Shown: piece after piece, positions 26,574 to 34,271 of the stretch | Layout: each line of letters begins with the position of its first letter | Numbering within the stretch: the stretch's first letter is position 1 | Origin: Betaproteobacteria bacterium | GTDB lineage: Bacteria; Pseudomonadota; Gammaproteobacteria; Burkholderiales; Usitatibacteraceae | Reading direction: 5' to 3' | Length of the DNA stretch: 64,000 nucleotides | Assembly (NCBI GenBank): GCA_016709665.1 | Contig: JADJMI010000008.1 | Span: 124,001-188,000 of the forward strand | Notes under the pieces: generated by a model | What the model saw: the letters and a program-made list of their open reading frames with translations, nothing else | Told to the model about the DNA's origin: nothing | Database searches by the model: none | Made by a program: the position numbers and the translations under genes

Positions 26574-27929
26574 CTAGGCGGCGCGGATGGGTGTGACGTC
26601 GGCCGCCGCGGTCCTCGCCGGGAGCCGCCTGGCCGAGGGGAACCGGCAGGAGAAGGTGCTCCCCTTGCCCACCTCGCTCTCGATGACGAGGCGGCCCTGG
26701 TGGCGCTGCAGCACGTGCTTCACGATCGCGAGGCCCAGGCCGGTGCCACCGGAGGCGCGGGAGCGGCCGCGGTCCACGCGGTAGAAGCGCTCGGTGAGGC
26801 GCGGGATGTGCTCCGGCGCGATGCCCTCGCCGTTGTCGCTCACGCGCATCACAGGGTCGCCGTCCTCGAGCGCCCAGGTGACCGCGATCTCCCCGCCCGA
26901 GGGCGTGTAGCGCACGGCATTGGTGACGAGGTTCGTGAAGGCGCTGCGGACTTCCTCGCGGCTCGCGAGAAGCCAGGCGGGCGCGAGGTCCGTGGTGATG
27001 CGGTGCTGGCCCTGGCTGATCGACTGGGCCTCCTGGACGATCGACGCGAGGAGGGCGGGGACGTCGAGCGGCTCCTCGCGCAGGAGGGAGCGCGAGTCCT
27101 CCAGCCGCGAGAGCATCAGCAGGTCCTCGACGAGGCGCTGCATGCGCTCGGCCTGGTCCGTCATCAGGGCGAGGGAGCGGCGGTAGACCTTCTCGTCCAT
27201 GCGGTCGGCGTCGGTGAGTGTCTCGAGGAACCCCTTCATCACGGTGAGGGGCGTGCGCAGCTCGTGCGAGACGTTGGCGATGAAGTCGCGGCGGACGGCC
27301 TCGAGGCGCTCCCAGCGGGTCACGTCGCGGGAGAGCAGGAGCTTCTCGTTGTCGCCGTAGGGGACGAGCTGGATGGAGAGGATGCGGTCGGTCTCGCCTC
27401 GAAGCAGCAGGGGTTCGGCGTAGGTCGGCGCGGCGAGGTAGGCGGCCAGGGAGGGGTGGCGCACGAGGTTCGTGAGGGCCTGCTGGCGGTCGCCCTTCAG
27501 GCCCAGGCCGAAGTGCTCCTCGGCGACGGGGTTCATCCATTCGATGCGGTTGGCGGCGTCCAGGACCAGCACGCCGTCGGGCATGGCCTCGCCCGCCTGC
27601 CGGAAGCGCCACAGGGCGTGGGAGAGGCCGGCGCGGCTGCGGGACTGCTCGCGGATGAGGCGGTAGAGGCGCGCGTAGATGTCGCCCCAGCGCCCGCCCA
27701 CGTCGGGCACGTCGTCGGCGCTGGGCTTCATGGCCCAGTCGGCCAGGCGGTCGCGTTCGCGCAGCAGCTGGCCCAGGGCCGCGACCAGGTAGACGAGCAG
27801 GAACACGCACGCCATCACCCACCCGCGCACCTCGCCCCATCCGCCGAGGAGACCCACGACCACCGTCCCGGCCGTGGCGGCCAGGGCGTGGAGGGCGAGG
27901 CGGGCGGTCCAGGCGGGCATGGCAGCCAT
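26574..27929 (-). CDS. phoR: Phosphate regulon sensor histidine kinase PhoR
   Basis: A 451-residue membrane sensor kinase for phosphate limitation. Two N-terminal membrane segments (about 10-30 and 36-54) are followed by a PAS domain (about 108-200, AMPDGVLVLDAANRIEWMNP). The HisKA box is RRDFIANVSHELRTPLTVMK with phospho-His222, and the ATPase domain has FTNLVTNAVRYTP, VSDNGEGIAPEHI and GGTGLGLAIVKHVL. The short periplasmic loop fits PhoR. It is downstream of phoB, and unusually the two are separated by a 105-bp repeat element. Confidence 0.93.
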   Translation of the reverse strand: MAAMPAWTARLALHALAATAGTVVVGLLGGWGEVRGWVMACVFLLVYLVAALGQLLRERDRLADWAMKPSADDVPDVGGRWGDIYARLYRLIREQSRSRAGLSHALWRFRQAGEAMPDGVLVLDAANRIEWMNPVAEEHFGLGLKGDRQQALTNLVRHPSLAAYLAAPTYAEPLLLRGETDRILSIQLVPYGDNEKLLLSRDVTRWERLEAVRRDFIANVSHELRTPLTVMKGFLETLTDADRMDEKVYRRSLALMTDQAERMQRLVEDLLMLSRLEDSRSLLREEPLDVPALLASIVQEAQSISQGQHRITTDLAPAWLLASREEVRSAFTNLVTNAVRYTPSGGEIAVTWALEDGDPVMRVSDNGEGIAPEHIPRLTERFYRVDRGRSRASGGTGLGLAIVKHVLQRHQGRLVIESEVGKGSTFSCRFPSARRLPARTAAADVTPIRAA

Positions 27930-27945
27930 TATCGATCAATCCCCC

Positions 27946-28050
27946 TGAAGGGGACGCACACCTTCACCTTGCCTGAAGGGGACGCACACCTTCACCTTGC
28001 CTGAAGGTGTGCGTCCCCTTCACCGCCCGTGAAGGTGTGCGTCCCCTTCA
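27946..28050. repeat. 105-bp modular palindromic repeat element, copy A (phoB-phoR gap)
   Basis: Four 21-bp units start at 27946, 27974, 28002 and 28030, an exact 28-bp period with 7-bp spacers (ccttgcc, ccttgcc, ccgcccg). The first two units read TGAAGG-GGACGCACA-CCTTCA; the last two are the exact reverse complement. The whole is thus a large inverted repeat able to fold into one long hairpin, while every unit is also an imperfect palindrome. It fills most of the 127 bases between the phoB stop and the phoR start and would be transcribed within that operon. Confidence 0.92.
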
Positions 28051-28056
28051 GGGGGG

Positions 28057-28746
28057 TCAGGGGGCCTTGGAAAAGCGGTAGCCGGCGCCGCGAACGGTCT
28101 GGACGAAGGCTTCCAGCCGCGCCGGTTCCAGGGCCGCCCGCAGCCGGCGAATGTGCACGTCCACAGTCCGCTCCTCGATGAACACGTGGTCGCCCCACAC
28201 GTGGTCCAGGAGCTGGGTGCGGGAATACACCCGCTCCGGATGCGTCAGGAAGAAATGCAGCAGCCGGAACTCCGTCGGCCCCATCTCGAGCGTCTTCCCC
28301 CGGCCGGTGACGCGGTGCGAAGCCGGGTCGAGGTTGAGGCCGTTGTATTCGATGGCGTCGTCCGTGATCTCCGGCGCCCGCCGCCTGAGCACCGCCTTGA
28401 TCCGCGCCTGCAGCTCCTTCGTCGAGAAGGGCTTGGTGATGTAGTCGTCCGCGCCGGTGTCGAGGCCCCTCAGCTTGTCGTCCTCTTCCCCCCGCGCCGT
28501 GAGCATGATGATCGGCAGCAGCCGCGTGCGCGGTTCGGCCCGCAGCCGGCGCGCGAAATCGACCCCGCTCTGCCCCGGCAGCATCCAGTCGAGGAGCACG
28601 AGGTCCGGCAGGGCGGACTGGATGCAGGTCCAGGCCTCCTCCGCGCTTCCGGCCAGGATGGGGGTCTGCCCGGCCTGCTCGAGGTTGAGGGCGATGAGTT
28701 CCTGGATGGCGCTCTCGTCTTCGACGACGAGGATCTGGGCGGGCAT
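28057..28746 (-). CDS. phoB: Phosphate regulon response regulator PhoB
   Basis: A 229-residue OmpR-class regulator that activates phosphate-starvation genes when phosphorylated by PhoR. The receiver domain has the acidic pair in VVEDES, phospho-acceptor Asp53 in LVLLDWMLPG, the Thr/Ala in MLTARGEEDDK and Lys in DYITKPFSTKE. The C-terminal winged helix has MGPTEFRLLHFFLTHPERVY and RTVDVHIRRLRAAL. It is first in phoB-phoR and divergent from a DUF971 gene. A candidate Pho box lies about 56 bases upstream, consistent with autoregulation. Confidence 0.95.
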   Translation of the reverse strand: MPAQILVVEDESAIQELIALNLEQAGQTPILAGSAEEAWTCIQSALPDLVLLDWMLPGQSGVDFARRLRAEPRTRLLPIIMLTARGEEDDKLRGLDTGADDYITKPFSTKELQARIKAVLRRRAPEITDDAIEYNGLNLDPASHRVTGRGKTLEMGPTEFRLLHFFLTHPERVYSRTQLLDHVWGDHVFIEERTVDVHIRRLRAALEPARLEAFVQTVRGAGYRFSKAP

Positions 28747-28801
28747 GGGATTCTTGGGGTGGCTCAGGCGAGCGGTATGACGGGCATGTTACGGTCGGAT
28801 C

Positions 28802-28819
28802 GTGACACCGGGGTTACAG
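28802..28819 (-). promoter_or_regulatory. Candidate Pho box upstream of phoB
   Basis: Read on the minus strand, the sequence is CTGTAAC-CCCG-GTGTCAC. These are two heptamers close to the PhoB consensus CTGTCAT, with the correct 4-base gap (11-bp repeat period). It lies 56-73 bases before the phoB ATG in the gap shared with the divergent DUF971 gene. Each heptamer differs from consensus at two positions, so this is a moderate-strength prediction. Confidence 0.42.
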
Positions 28820-28870
28820 CCCCGAAACCCCCCGGCCGTGGGAAAATGGCGGACAACCGGAAGAGCCCCC

Positions 28871-29239
28871 ATGAACAAAGCCGCCCCCCGCCCCACCGAA
28901 ATCAAGCTGCACCAGAAGTCGCGCATCCTCGAGGTCGCCTTCGACGACGACAAGCGCTTTTCGCTGCCCTGCGAGTACCTGCGCGTCTATTCCCCGTCCG
29001 CCGAGGTCCGCGGCCACGGCCCCGGGCAGGAGGTGCTGCAGGTCGGCAAGCGCGACGTGGAGATCAAGGACATCGAACCCGTGGGCGCCTACGCCGTGAA
29101 GCTCGTCTTCTCGGACGGCCACGACACGGGCCTGTATTCGTGGGACTACCTGTACGAGCTGGGCGAGACGCAGGAATCGAGCTGGAAGAGCTACCTGGCG
29201 CGCCTCGAGCAGGCGGGCGCCTCGCGCGACCCGAAATGA
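28871..29239 (+). CDS. DUF971 protein (gamma-butyrobetaine hydroxylase-like N-terminal domain)
   Basis: A 122-residue cytoplasmic protein consisting of one DUF971 domain. Typical segments are TEIKLHQKSRILEVAFDD, FSLPCEYLRVYSPSAEVRGHG and the closing VFSDGHDTGLYSWDYLYELG. The domain also forms the N-terminus of gamma-butyrobetaine hydroxylase and occurs with iron-sulfur proteins; no catalytic residues are present here. GGAAGAG precedes the ATG. Its stop overlaps the ubiE start (ATGA), the usual arrangement in betaproteobacteria. Confidence 0.92.
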   Translation: MNKAAPRPTEIKLHQKSRILEVAFDDDKRFSLPCEYLRVYSPSAEVRGHGPGQEVLQVGKRDVEIKDIEPVGAYAVKLVFSDGHDTGLYSWDYLYELGETQESSWKSYLARLEQAGASRDPK

Positions 29240-29973
29240 GCGACAAGACCACCCACTTCGGCTTCAAGGAAGTTCCGGAACAGGAAAAGGCCGCCCGCGT
29301 GGGCGAGGTCTTCTCGTCGGTCGCGGGGAACTACGACCTGATGAACGACTTCATGTCGCTGGGGCTTCATCGTCTTTGGAAGAAGTTCGCCATCGCCCTC
29401 TCGGGCGTGAAGGCCGGCAGCACCGTGCTGGATGTCGCGAGCGGCAGCGGCGACCTCGCCCTCGCCTTCGCGAGGATCGCGGGCCCCACGGGCAAGGTGG
29501 TGATGACCGACATCAACGGCGCCATGCTCACCGTGGGCCGCGACAAGGCCCTCGACGGCGGCGTGCTCGCCCCGCCGGCCATCTGCGACGCGGAGAAGCT
29601 CCCTTTTCCGGACGACACCTTCGACTGCATCACCGTCGCCTTCGGCCTGCGCAACATGACGCACAAGGACAAGGCCCTCGCGGAGATGGCGCGCGTGGCG
29701 AAGCCCGGCGGGCGGGTGATGGTGCTGGAGTTCAGCAAGGTGTGGAAGCCGCTCGAGAAGCCGTACGACCTCTATTCGTTCAACGTGCTGCCCTTCATCG
29801 GCAAGGTCGTGGCCAAGGACGAGGCGGCCTACCGCTACCTGGCCGAGTCCATCCGCATGCACCCGGACCAGGAGACGCTCAAGGGGATGATGGAAGCGGC
29901 GGGCCTGGTGCGCGTGGATTATCACAACATGACGATGGGCGTGGTGGCGCTGCACCGCGGCTTCAAGCCGTGA
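29236..29973 (+). CDS. ubiE: Ubiquinone/menaquinone biosynthesis C-methyltransferase UbiE
   Basis: Methylates demethylmenaquinol and the ubiquinone precursor DDMQ using SAM. The 245-residue protein opens with THFGFKEVPEQEKAARVGEVF and YDLMNDFMSLGLHRLWKK, both UbiE signatures. It has the SAM loop VLDVASGSGDLAL and the family pattern ITVAFGLRNMTHKDKAL, and ends with YHNMTMGVVALHRGFKP. It overlaps DUF971 upstream and the ubiJ-like gene downstream, as expected for a ubiquinone operon, although ubiB is not found next to it. Confidence 0.96.
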   Translation: MSDKTTHFGFKEVPEQEKAARVGEVFSSVAGNYDLMNDFMSLGLHRLWKKFAIALSGVKAGSTVLDVASGSGDLALAFARIAGPTGKVVMTDINGAMLTVGRDKALDGGVLAPPAICDAEKLPFPDDTFDCITVAFGLRNMTHKDKALAEMARVAKPGGRVMVLEFSKVWKPLEKPYDLYSFNVLPFIGKVVAKDEAAYRYLAESIRMHPDQETLKGMMEAAGLVRVDYHNMTMGVVALHRGFKP

Positions 29974-30410
29974 TCGGCCCCACGCCCGCCGATGCCGCGG
30001 CCGGCTTCATCAACAAGCTGACGGGCGCGGCGCCCCTTTCGCGCGAGCGCCTGGGCAAGTACGCCGGGCGCACGGCCGTCTTCCATGTCGGCCCTTTCGA
30101 TGCGGCCTTCACGGTGCAGACGACGGGTGAGGTGCTGCCGGCGGTGGAAGCCGCGCAGAAGGATCTCGAGGTGAGGCTCTCGCCGTTCCTGCTGCCGCGC
30201 CTCGCCGCGCGCGACGAGTCGGCGTTCCGCGACGTGCGGATGACGGGCGATGCCGATTTCGCCGCCGAGATCGCCTTCCTCGCGAAGAACCTCAAGTGGG
30301 ACGTGGTTCGCTCCTTCGCGACGCCGTCGAGCGGCTCGACAAGCGCATCGGGAACCTCGAGAAGGACCTTTGAACCCGTTGAAGGGGACGCACACCTTCA
30401 GTCCGCCTGA
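29970..30410 (+). CDS. ubiJ: UbiJ-like SCP2-domain protein, shortened and out of frame at its end
   Basis: UbiJ is a lipid-binding accessory protein of ubiquinone synthesis. A GTG overlapping the ubiE stop opens an SCP2 domain (ADAAAGFINKLTGAAPLSRE; SPFLLPRLAARDES; MTGDADFAAEIAFLAKNLKWD). Family members then run about 90 residues more. Here, just after KWD, the frame changes: the typical last helix (RDAVERLDKRIGNLEKDL) lies in another frame, 30320-30373. Much of the region between is absent, so about 200 residues shrink to about 130. As read, the frame ends at a TGA inside repeat unit 30408-30428. Deletion or misassembly are both possible. Confidence 0.72.
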   Translation: MIGPTPADAAAGFINKLTGAAPLSRERLGKYAGRTAVFHVGPFDAAFTVQTTGEVLPAVEAAQKDLEVRLSPFLLPRLAARDESAFRDVRMTGDADFAAEIAFLAKNLKWDVVRSFATPSSGSTSASGTSRRTFEPVEGDAHLQSA

Positions 30411-30484
30411 AGGGGACGCACACTTTTCCCTTGGAGATACAGGTCCGTCCCCTTCACTCCGGGTGAAGGTGTGCGTCCCCTTCA
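30380..30484. repeat. 105-bp modular palindromic repeat element, copy B
   Basis: Units start at 30380, 30408, 30436 and 30464, the same exact 28-bp period as copy A. Units one and four are perfect (forward and reverse). Unit two is altered at its right end (cacttttc) and unit three at its left (gatacaggtcc), but both keep the outer core. It spans the gap between the ubiJ-like gene and the EamA transporter: the ubiJ frame ends in unit two, and the transporter ATG at 30489 is four bases after unit four. Confidence 0.9.
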
Positions 30485-30488
30485 GGAC

Positions 30489-31344
30489 ATGAGGCAGCCG
30501 TCCACCGCCGGCATCGCGTTGGTGCTGCTCTCCGCCTGCGCCTTCGGGTCGATGGCGATCTTCGCGCGCGGGGCGTTCGCCGCGGGCGCCAACGTGTCGG
30601 GGCTGCTCGCCGGCCGGTTCGCGATCGCGGGCATCCTCCTCGCCATCCTGCTTTTGGCCACCCGGGAGGAAATTCCCCAGGGGACGCCCGTTGGTCTTCG
30701 CCATCGCCATGGGGGGCATCGGCTACGTGGGCCAGGCCGCGTGCTTCTTCGCGGCGTTGCAGTACGCCTCATCGGGCCTCGTCGCGTTGCTGCTCTACGT
30801 GTACCCGACGCTCGTCGTGCTGCTGTCGGCGGCGTTCCTGCACGAGAAACTGACCGGAAGGAAGCTCGTCCTCCTCGCGGTGAGCTTCGCCGGCCTCGCC
30901 CTCATGCTGGGGGGCGGGAGCGGATCGCCCATGGGAATCGGCCTGGGACTCGCCGCGGCGGGCATCTACTCGGTGTACATCCTCGTGGGGTCGCGCGAGC
31001 TCGCGAACACGGATGCGCTCGCGAGCGCGACCGTCATCTGTCTTTCCGCGGCGACGACGCTCGGCATCGCCTCTCTCTTCATCGACACGCGCCTGCCCGG
31101 CACCTGGTGGGGATGGGCGGCCGTTGCGGCGCTGGGCATCGTGGGGGGCGTCGTCGCGATCCTCGCCTTCTTCGCGGGGCTGAAGCGCGTGGGGCCTTCG
31201 GTGGCGTCGGTCGTCTCCACCTTCGAGCCGGTGTTCACGGCGGCGCTCGCGTGGTTCGTGCTGGGGGAGAGCCTGACGGCGGCGCAACTTGCCGGCGGCG
31301 CGCTCGTCGTCGCCACAGCCGCGGGCCTCGCCCGGGCCCGATAG
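30489..31344 (+). pseudogene. EamA/DMT-family transporter, frameshifted as read
   Basis: A drug/metabolite-type membrane transporter of about 285 residues and ten membrane segments. The first 66 residues (GIALVLLSACAFGSMAIFAR; FAIAGILLAILLLATREEIP) are in one frame. From about 30690 the rest is one frame over (LVFAIAMGGIGYVGQAACFF; ALLLYVYPTLVVLLSAAFL; FEPVFTAALAWFVLGE). Removing one C from the run at 30687-30689 joins them as GTPLVFAIAMGG and gives a normal length. It is probably an assembly indel. Substrate unknown. Its start lies four bases behind repeat copy B, so its leader includes the repeat. Confidence 0.82.
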
Positions 31345-31351
31345 GGGGAGC

Positions 31352-31437
31352 TGAAGGGGTCGCCAGGGTGCGTCCCCTTCAAGCGAGCTGAAGGTGTGCG
31401 TCCCCTTCAGGAAGGCTGAAGGTGTGCGTCCCCTTCA
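31352..31437. repeat. Modular palindromic repeat, copy C (partial, all reverse units)
   Basis: Two perfect reverse units lie at 31389-31409 and 31417-31437, 28 bp apart. A degenerate reverse unit is at 31361-31381, again 28 bp earlier, keeping only its last 13 bases (gtgcgtccccttca). A left-over forward end, TGAAGGGG, is at 31352-31359. The forward pair of the canonical element has apparently been lost by an internal deletion. It lies between the EamA stop and fbp and would be in the fbp leader or promoter region. Confidence 0.85.
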
Positions 31438-31508
31438 CGGTCTGGGCGATAATTGCGCCTTCGGCCCCGACGCCGACCGTCCCCCCGAACGCCAAAGCCC
31501 GGAAAACA

Positions 31509-32510
31509 ATGCGCTCCGTCTCCCTCTCCCGCTTCCTCATCGACGAACAATGGCAGAAGCAGGCCATCCCCTCGGACCTGCGCCTGCTGGTCGAAGTCGT
31601 CTCCCGCGCCATCAAGGCCATCTCCATCAACGTCGGCAAGGGCGCGCTCGCGGGCGTGCTGGGCGACGCCGGCAGCGGCAACGTGCAGGGCGAGGCGCAG
31701 AAGAAGCTCGACGTCATCGCCAACGAGATCCTCCTCGAGGCCAACGAATGGGGAGGCCACCTGGCGGCCATGGCCTCGGAGGAGATGGAAGGCCCCCACG
31801 CCATCCCGCACCGCTTCCCCAAGGGCGAATACCTGCTGCTCTTCGACCCGCTCGACGGCTCCTCCAACATCGACGTGAACGTCTCCGTGGGCACCATCTT
31901 CTCGGTGCTGCGCTGCCCGGAGGGCGTGGACCCCACGAGCGAAGCGGCGTTCCTCCAGCCCGGCACGGCGCAGGTGTGCGCGGGCTTCGCGGTCTTCGGC
32001 CCCTCGACGGTGCTCGTGCTCACGATGGGGCAGGGCGTGCACGCCTTCACGCTCGACCGCGAAGTGGGCTCCTTCGTCCTCACGCGCGAGGACATCCGCA
32101 TCCCGGAGGACACGAAGGAGTTCGCGATCAACATGTCCAACCAGCGCCACTGGGAGCCGCCGGTGCAGAAGTACATCGGCGAACTGCTCGCGGGCAAGAG
32201 CGGCCCGCGCGGCACGGACTTCAACATGCGCTGGGTCGCCTCGATGGTGGCGGACGTCTACCGCATCCTCTCGCGTGGCGGCATCTTCATGTACCCGCGC
32301 GACACGAAGGAGCCCGGCAAGGCCGGCCGATTGCGCCTCATGTACGAGGCCAACCCGATGGCGATGATCGTCGAGCAGGCGGGCGGCCGCGCCACCACCG
32401 GCCACGAGCGCATCCTCGACGTGCAGCCCACCGCCCTCCACCAGCGCGTCGCGGTCTTCCTCGGTTCGAGGAACGAAGTCGATCGCGTCACGGGCTATCA
32501 CCAGGGCTAG
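31509..32510 (+). CDS. fbp: Fructose-1,6-bisphosphatase, class I
   Basis: Hydrolyses fructose 1,6-bisphosphate in gluconeogenesis (and in the Calvin cycle where present). The 333-residue length is right. Key motifs are GNVQGEAQKKLDVIANEI, the metal site EEMEGPHAI and LFDPLDGSSNIDVNVSVGTIFSV, and the C-terminal GRLRLMYEANPMAMIVEQAGG. I chose the ATG at 31509 because conserved sequence starts there; the longer reading from 31422 simply translates the repeat element. It is followed with no gap by tamA (TAG then GTG). Confidence 0.95.
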   Translation: MRSVSLSRFLIDEQWQKQAIPSDLRLLVEVVSRAIKAISINVGKGALAGVLGDAGSGNVQGEAQKKLDVIANEILLEANEWGGHLAAMASEEMEGPHAIPHRFPKGEYLLLFDPLDGSSNIDVNVSVGTIFSVLRCPEGVDPTSEAAFLQPGTAQVCAGFAVFGPSTVLVLTMGQGVHAFTLDREVGSFVLTREDIRIPEDTKEFAINMSNQRHWEPPVQKYIGELLAGKSGPRGTDFNMRWVASMVADVYRILSRGGIFMYPRDTKEPGKAGRLRLMYEANPMAMIVEQAGGRATTGHERILDVQPTALHQRVAVFLGSRNEVDRVTGYHQG

Positions 32511-34268
32511 GTGAGCGTCCGCGCCACCCTCGCCTGCGCGCTGCTCGCGCTCTTCGCGGCCAGCGCGGGAGCGAAGGAGCCGCCCGCGACGCTTCCCGTC
32601 ACCTGGGAAGCGCCGGAGGAGCTCAAGGTCCATTTCGAGAAGCACCTGAAGGGCCCGCCGCCGGAAGCGAAGCGGGATCGCCTGCAACTGCGCCGCTGGA
32701 TCCGCGAGGTGCGCCGGCGCGCGCCCGAGATCGCCGCGGCCGAAGGCTGGTTCTCGGCGAAGGTGGAGATCGACGACGACATCGAGCCCGTGCACGTCAA
32801 GGTCGAGCCCGGCGAGCGCACGGTGGTCGCCGGCATCGCGATCGCGTTCAAGGGCGACGTCGCGGGCGAGGGCGCCTTCCGCGAGGCGCGGCGCGAAGCG
32901 CTCCGGTCCGCGTGGGCGCTTCCCGAAGGCAAGCCCTTCCGCACCGCCGACTGGGAAGAAGCGAAGGCGCGATTGCTCGAGGCCCTCACCGCCGACGACT
33001 ACGCCGCGGGTCGCGTGGTCTCGAGCGAGGGCCGCGTCGACGCCACGACCGCGAAGGCGAGGCTCGCCGTCGTGCTCGACAGCGGCCCGGCCTTCTCGCT
33101 GGGCGAAGTCGAGATCGTCGGCCTCACCAAGTACCCGTCGAAGGTCGTCGAGCGCCTCATCGACGTGGACCCGGGCGAGCCCTACCGCAGCGACCGCCTC
33201 CTCGACCTGCAGCGCACGCTCCAGAACACCCCGTACTTCGCCGGCGTCACCGTCGAGATCGAGCGCGATCCCGCGAAGCCGCAGCGCGTGCCGGTGCGCG
33301 TGACGCTCATCGAGCGGCCGGTGGCGGACGTGGGCCTTTCCGCGGGCTACGGCACCGATTCCGGCGCGCGGGGCGAGGTGTCCCTTCGCTACCGGAACGC
33401 CTTCGGCCTGGGCTTCGACAACCTCTCCGCCCTGCAGGCCGACAAGACGCGCCAGATCGGCTACGCGGACTTCTACCTGCCCACGGGGGCGATCGCCGCG
33501 CCCATCGTCGGCACCCAGGCCACCAAGGACAGCGTCGGCATCCTCGGCGAGCACACGTTCATCGAAGGCCTCGACACGCAGCGGGTCGCCGTTGCCGCCT
33601 ACCGGCAGTTCCTCAAGGGCCCGTTCGACGTGCGCGTGGGCGTGAGCTACCAGGTCGAGCAGGCGCGCCCCGAGGGCAGCGAGAGTTCGCTCAAGCGCGC
33701 CCTCGCGCCCAATGCCACGGTCACGTGGCGCTTCGTGGACGACGTGCTCAACCCGAAGACGGGCGGCGTCCTGCAGGTGCAGGCGGCCGTCGGCTCGAAG
33801 GCGTTCCTGTCGGACCAGGATTTCGTGAAGGCCTACGCCCAGTACCAGCACTGGTTCACGCCCACGCCGAAGGACCAGTTCATCGTGCGCGCGGAGTTCG
33901 GCAAGACCTTCGCGCCCAGCCGCGAGGGGGTGCCGGAGGATTTCCTCTACCGCGCGGGCGGCACGCGCTCGGTGCGCGGCTACAAGTACCAGAGCCTGGG
34001 CGTGAAGGACGGCGAGGCCACCGTGGGCGGGCGCTACCTCGCGACCGGCACGCTCGAATACGTCCGGTGGGTGAACCCCACCTGGGGCGCGGCGGCGTTT
34101 CTCGACGCGGGCGACGCGGCCGACACGCGCGACACGCTCGGCGCGAACCTGGGCTACGGCCTGGGCGTTCGCTTCCGCACGCCCGCCGGCCCGCTCGCGT
34201 TCGATCTCGCCTACGCGGACCGAGACCGCAGGGTGCGCGCCGTCTTTTCCGTCTCGGTGGCGTTCTAG
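32511..34268 (+). CDS. tamA: Translocation and assembly module protein TamA (Omp85 family)
   Basis: A 585-residue outer membrane protein that works with TamB in envelope assembly or lipid transfer. The signal peptide (AASAGAKE) is followed by three POTRA-like repeats (about residues 30-275, with SLGEVEIVGLTKYPSKVVER). A 16-stranded barrel follows, carrying the loop-6 motif RAGGTRSVRGYKYQSLG, and ends in VRAVFSVSVAF with a terminal Phe. The GTG start directly follows the fbp stop. The tamB gene begins three bases after its stop, the conserved tamAB order. Confidence 0.93.
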   Translation: MSVRATLACALLALFAASAGAKEPPATLPVTWEAPEELKVHFEKHLKGPPPEAKRDRLQLRRWIREVRRRAPEIAAAEGWFSAKVEIDDDIEPVHVKVEPGERTVVAGIAIAFKGDVAGEGAFREARREALRSAWALPEGKPFRTADWEEAKARLLEALTADDYAAGRVVSSEGRVDATTAKARLAVVLDSGPAFSLGEVEIVGLTKYPSKVVERLIDVDPGEPYRSDRLLDLQRTLQNTPYFAGVTVEIERDPAKPQRVPVRVTLIERPVADVGLSAGYGTDSGARGEVSLRYRNAFGLGFDNLSALQADKTRQIGYADFYLPTGAIAAPIVGTQATKDSVGILGEHTFIEGLDTQRVAVAAYRQFLKGPFDVRVGVSYQVEQARPEGSESSLKRALAPNATVTWRFVDDVLNPKTGGVLQVQAAVGSKAFLSDQDFVKAYAQYQHWFTPTPKDQFIVRAEFGKTFAPSREGVPEDFLYRAGGTRSVRGYKYQSLGVKDGEATVGGRYLATGTLEYVRWVNPTWGAAAFLDAGDAADTRDTLGANLGYGLGVRFRTPAGPLAFDLAYADRDRRVRAVFSVSVAF

Positions 34269-34271
34269 GCG

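Noticed and set aside
27946..28050. CRISPR-like array (regular 28-bp period)
   Set aside because: Spacers are only 7 bases, units reverse orientation half way, and there are no cas genes; this is a palindromic repeat element.
30361..30492. Small peptides with KGTHTF or GDAHLQ sequences at several loci
   Set aside because: They are translations of the 21-bp repeat units, not conserved proteins.
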